Assembly: GCF_047663525.1 (NCBI RefSeq)
Contig: NC_092613.1
Span: 5,109,501 to 5,173,500, forward strand
Direction of reading: 5' to 3'
Source of the DNA: Anas platyrhynchos
Lineage: Eukaryota > Chordata > Aves > Anseriformes > Anatidae
DNA length: 64,000 nucleotides
Shown here: positions 62,601-64,000 of the stretch, in pieces
Layout of the letters: each line of letters starts with the position of its first letter
How positions within the stretch are numbered: the first letter of the stretch is position 1
The notes under the pieces: generated by a model
What the model was told of the DNA's origin: nothing
Databases searched by the model: none
What the model saw: only the letters and a program-made list of their open reading frames with translations
Program-made: the position numbers and the translations under genes

Positions 62601-63479
62601 ACGCACTGGTAGGAGCCGGCGTCCTTGGCTTTTACGGGGTTGCTTATCACCAGGTCGCCTGCAACCAGCCGGTAACGGGAATCTGGCTCCATCTTCAGCT
62701 CCGTGCCGTTCATCTTCCACCTGCAGAGAGCATGCAAAGAGAGGGGAAAATGAGTACAGGGAGCTGTGCTCCTTCGTTCTTCCAGCTGTGGGGTTGGGAT
62801 TGGAGTTGGATTTGTGGCTGGGACCTGGGGGCGAGGCACACCGTGTGTAGATAAGGAGGCTGGTTCCTGCGTGGTGATCTGCTTTATGTGAAAGTGGAGA
62901 AGAGAAAACAGAGCTCATGGTTGTGTCCTAGTCCTGGTACGGAGAGGGGAGAGGCTTTGGCCTCATTCCTCAGCAGGGAGCAGCCCCATCTCTGCTGGGA
63001 CCACTGGGCTGGAGCCCTTTGATGGGCAAAACTCTCCCAGTGCCAGAGCTTCAGTCTCAGCAGTATCTGAGGAGCTCTGCTGGGATTTTGCCACCTCGGG
63101 CTGGATTCAGGTGTGGGTGTTACCGAGCCCTGCACCGCCAACCAGACCTCCAGGACTCCTCCTGGGACAGTTTCTGGTTTTGACTCGCCCTGCTCCCTTT
63201 GTGTTTTAGTGCCAACCTGCCAGAGCCATGCTCACTTCTCCAGAACGTCTCCACAGGAGCTTATAGACACCCGTTCTCACCGTGTTTAACCACAAAGAGG
63301 TTCAGACTTGGTGTCTGAGAGCAGGCGAGCTCACCTGTAGGTCGCAGGAGGACTGGCTCTTGCTCGACAAGCCAGCGTCACTTTCTCTTCTGCCGAGCCT
63401 TCAGGGAAGAGGGTGTGGGCAGGCTGCTCCTCGAACACGGGGCCGTAGGTCCTGCTGCTACTCTGGGCTTGGCACCAAA
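52474..63479 (-). CDS. CNTN2: CNTN2, contactin-2 (axonin-1/TAG-1), 21 coding exons in window, 5' end outside
   Basis: Exons in transcript order: 63335-63479, 62545-62720, 62211-62306, 61720-61929, 61035-61134, 60616-60791, 59836-59972, 59176-59305, 58161-58311, 57760-57887, 57191-57366, 56932-57052, 56496-56654, 56203-56352, 55401-55471, 54946-55180, 54435-54550, 53928-54114, 53368-53480, 53113-53281, 52474-52580. They total 3053 nt, about 1017 aa of an expected 1036-1040. All introns are GT-AG and in phase. The protein is a GPI-anchored axonal adhesion molecule of six Ig and four fibronectin III domains. It acts in axon guidance and at juxtaparanodes with CASPR2. The first exon here starts within the mature N-terminus ([14 protein letters not shown]). 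The exon with the signal peptide and start codon lies beyond 64000. No disruption is seen. Confidence 0.97.
56932..63479 (-). other. CNTN2: CNTN2 Ig domains 1-6 (two exons per domain)
   Basis: Ig1: exons 63335-63479 and 62545-62720, cysteines in [16 protein letters not shown] and [10 protein letters not shown]. Ig2: 62211-62306 and 61720-61929, with [12 protein letters not shown] and [11 protein letters not shown]. Ig3: 61035-61134 and 60616-60791, with [10 protein letters not shown] and [10 protein letters not shown]. Ig4: 59836-59972 and 59176-59305, with [13 protein letters not shown] and [13 protein letters not shown]. Ig5: 58161-58311 and 57760-57887, with [13 protein letters not shown] and [13 protein letters not shown]. 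Ig6: 57191-57366 and 56932-57052, with [14 protein letters not shown] and [13 protein letters not shown]. Every disulfide cysteine pair is present. Ig1-4 form the horseshoe used for homophilic binding in this family. Confidence 0.95.
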
Positions 63480-64000
63480 CTGCAAAGGAGGGGAAAGCAA
63501 GAGAGCTGAGCAAAAACTGAGCTTTCTCTAAAAATCCCGATGTTTGGTTGCGTAGGGTGTCCCTGGCGGCATCAGAACTCGATGTAGAATAAAAGAGGGA
63601 GCAAGGTGCAAGTCGCAGCCCATCTGTCGCTGCGGCCCAGCCCCAAGCAGGGCTGGGGCAGACCGGGTGTGCTTCGCAGCGAGCATCTCACACCCTCTCT
63701 GCTGTGCCACGGGGAGCAGACGTGCTGGAAGCTGAGCACACGGAGGAGCGCTGGCACACGCCTCTCGCACAGCCCTGCACAGACGGGGCTGGGGCTGGGA
63801 ATGCCTGGGTGCCCTCGTTGGTCCTGGCAGCGAGGACGTGCTGCTATCTGCTCGGCACAGACCTTGGCTGCTCGGTTCCTCCTTTGTCCTCCAGGACGAA
63901 GAAGGAGAGAGAAGCCTGGATCTTGCAGTAAGCTGTTGGCTCTGCCACTGACTCCTTGCACAGGGGTCTGACCCCCTCCATCCCTGCCTCTGCTCTCGGT
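63480..64000 (-). other. CNTN2: CNTN2 intron upstream of the first exon in the window
   Basis: GC-rich intronic sequence. I looked for the signal-peptide exon (a start codon, a hydrophobic core and a donor leaving phase 1) and found none. The frames here lack a leader-like core followed by a usable donor. Confidence 0.55.

Noticed and set aside
1-64000. Retroviral, Polinton-like or other virus-derived elements, CRISPR arrays, tRNA or rRNA genes
   Set aside because: I looked for polymerase, capsid or envelope-like frames, paired LTRs, regularly spaced repeats and cloverleaf-type sequences. I found nothing I could support.

Overview
The window is vertebrate nuclear DNA, almost certainly from a bird. 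It holds four spliced or single-exon genes whose products I recognise (DSTYK, RBBP5, TMEM81, CNTN2). It also carries a truncated CR1 LINE of the avian type. Introns are compact: the RBBP5 coding span is about 9.6 kb and the DSTYK coding span about 22 kb, both far shorter than in mammals. The promoters are strongly GC-rich, as expected on an avian microchromosome. Gene order and relative orientation (DSTYK, RBBP5 and TMEM81 on one strand, CNTN2 converging on them) match human 1q32.1. I cannot name the species from sequence alone.

Layout. 1-480 is an AT-rich degenerate tandem repeat. 480-1500 is GC-rich low-complexity sequence with an octamer array like the CR1 3' tail. 1500-2160 is the DSTYK CpG-island promoter with three aligned ZNF143/THAP11-like sites. 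DSTYK runs on + from 1901 to 24299 (13 coding exons, 938 aa), with a 3' UTR to about 26.25 kb. 26.3-27.6 kb is intergenic. RBBP5 runs on + from 27997 to 37610 (14 coding exons, 539 aa), with a 3' UTR to about 39.5 kb. TMEM81 is a single coding exon at 40998-41804. A minus-strand reading region at 43078-43960, ending in a stop that overlaps AATAAA, is an unrecognised gene or decayed gene. 44-47.7 kb is gene-poor with an ancient LINE relic. CNTN2 occupies the minus strand from the right edge to its stop at 52474, with 3' UTR probably to about 51 kb or 47.7 kb. Its signal-peptide exon lies beyond the window.

The genes do not form an operon-like system. DSTYK is a cytoplasmic dual-specificity kinase. 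RBBP5 is a core subunit of the MLL/SET1 (COMPASS) H3K4 methyltransferases. TMEM81 is a sperm membrane protein of the fertilisation complex. CNTN2 is a GPI-anchored neural adhesion molecule. The exon models were derived by hand from splice sites, reading-phase continuity and remembered human proteins; all junctions keep frame.

The points most worth a second look are the orphan minus-strand reading region near 43.5 kb, a 14-residue tandem duplication inside DSTYK exon 4, and the ZNF143-type site cluster at the DSTYK promoter.
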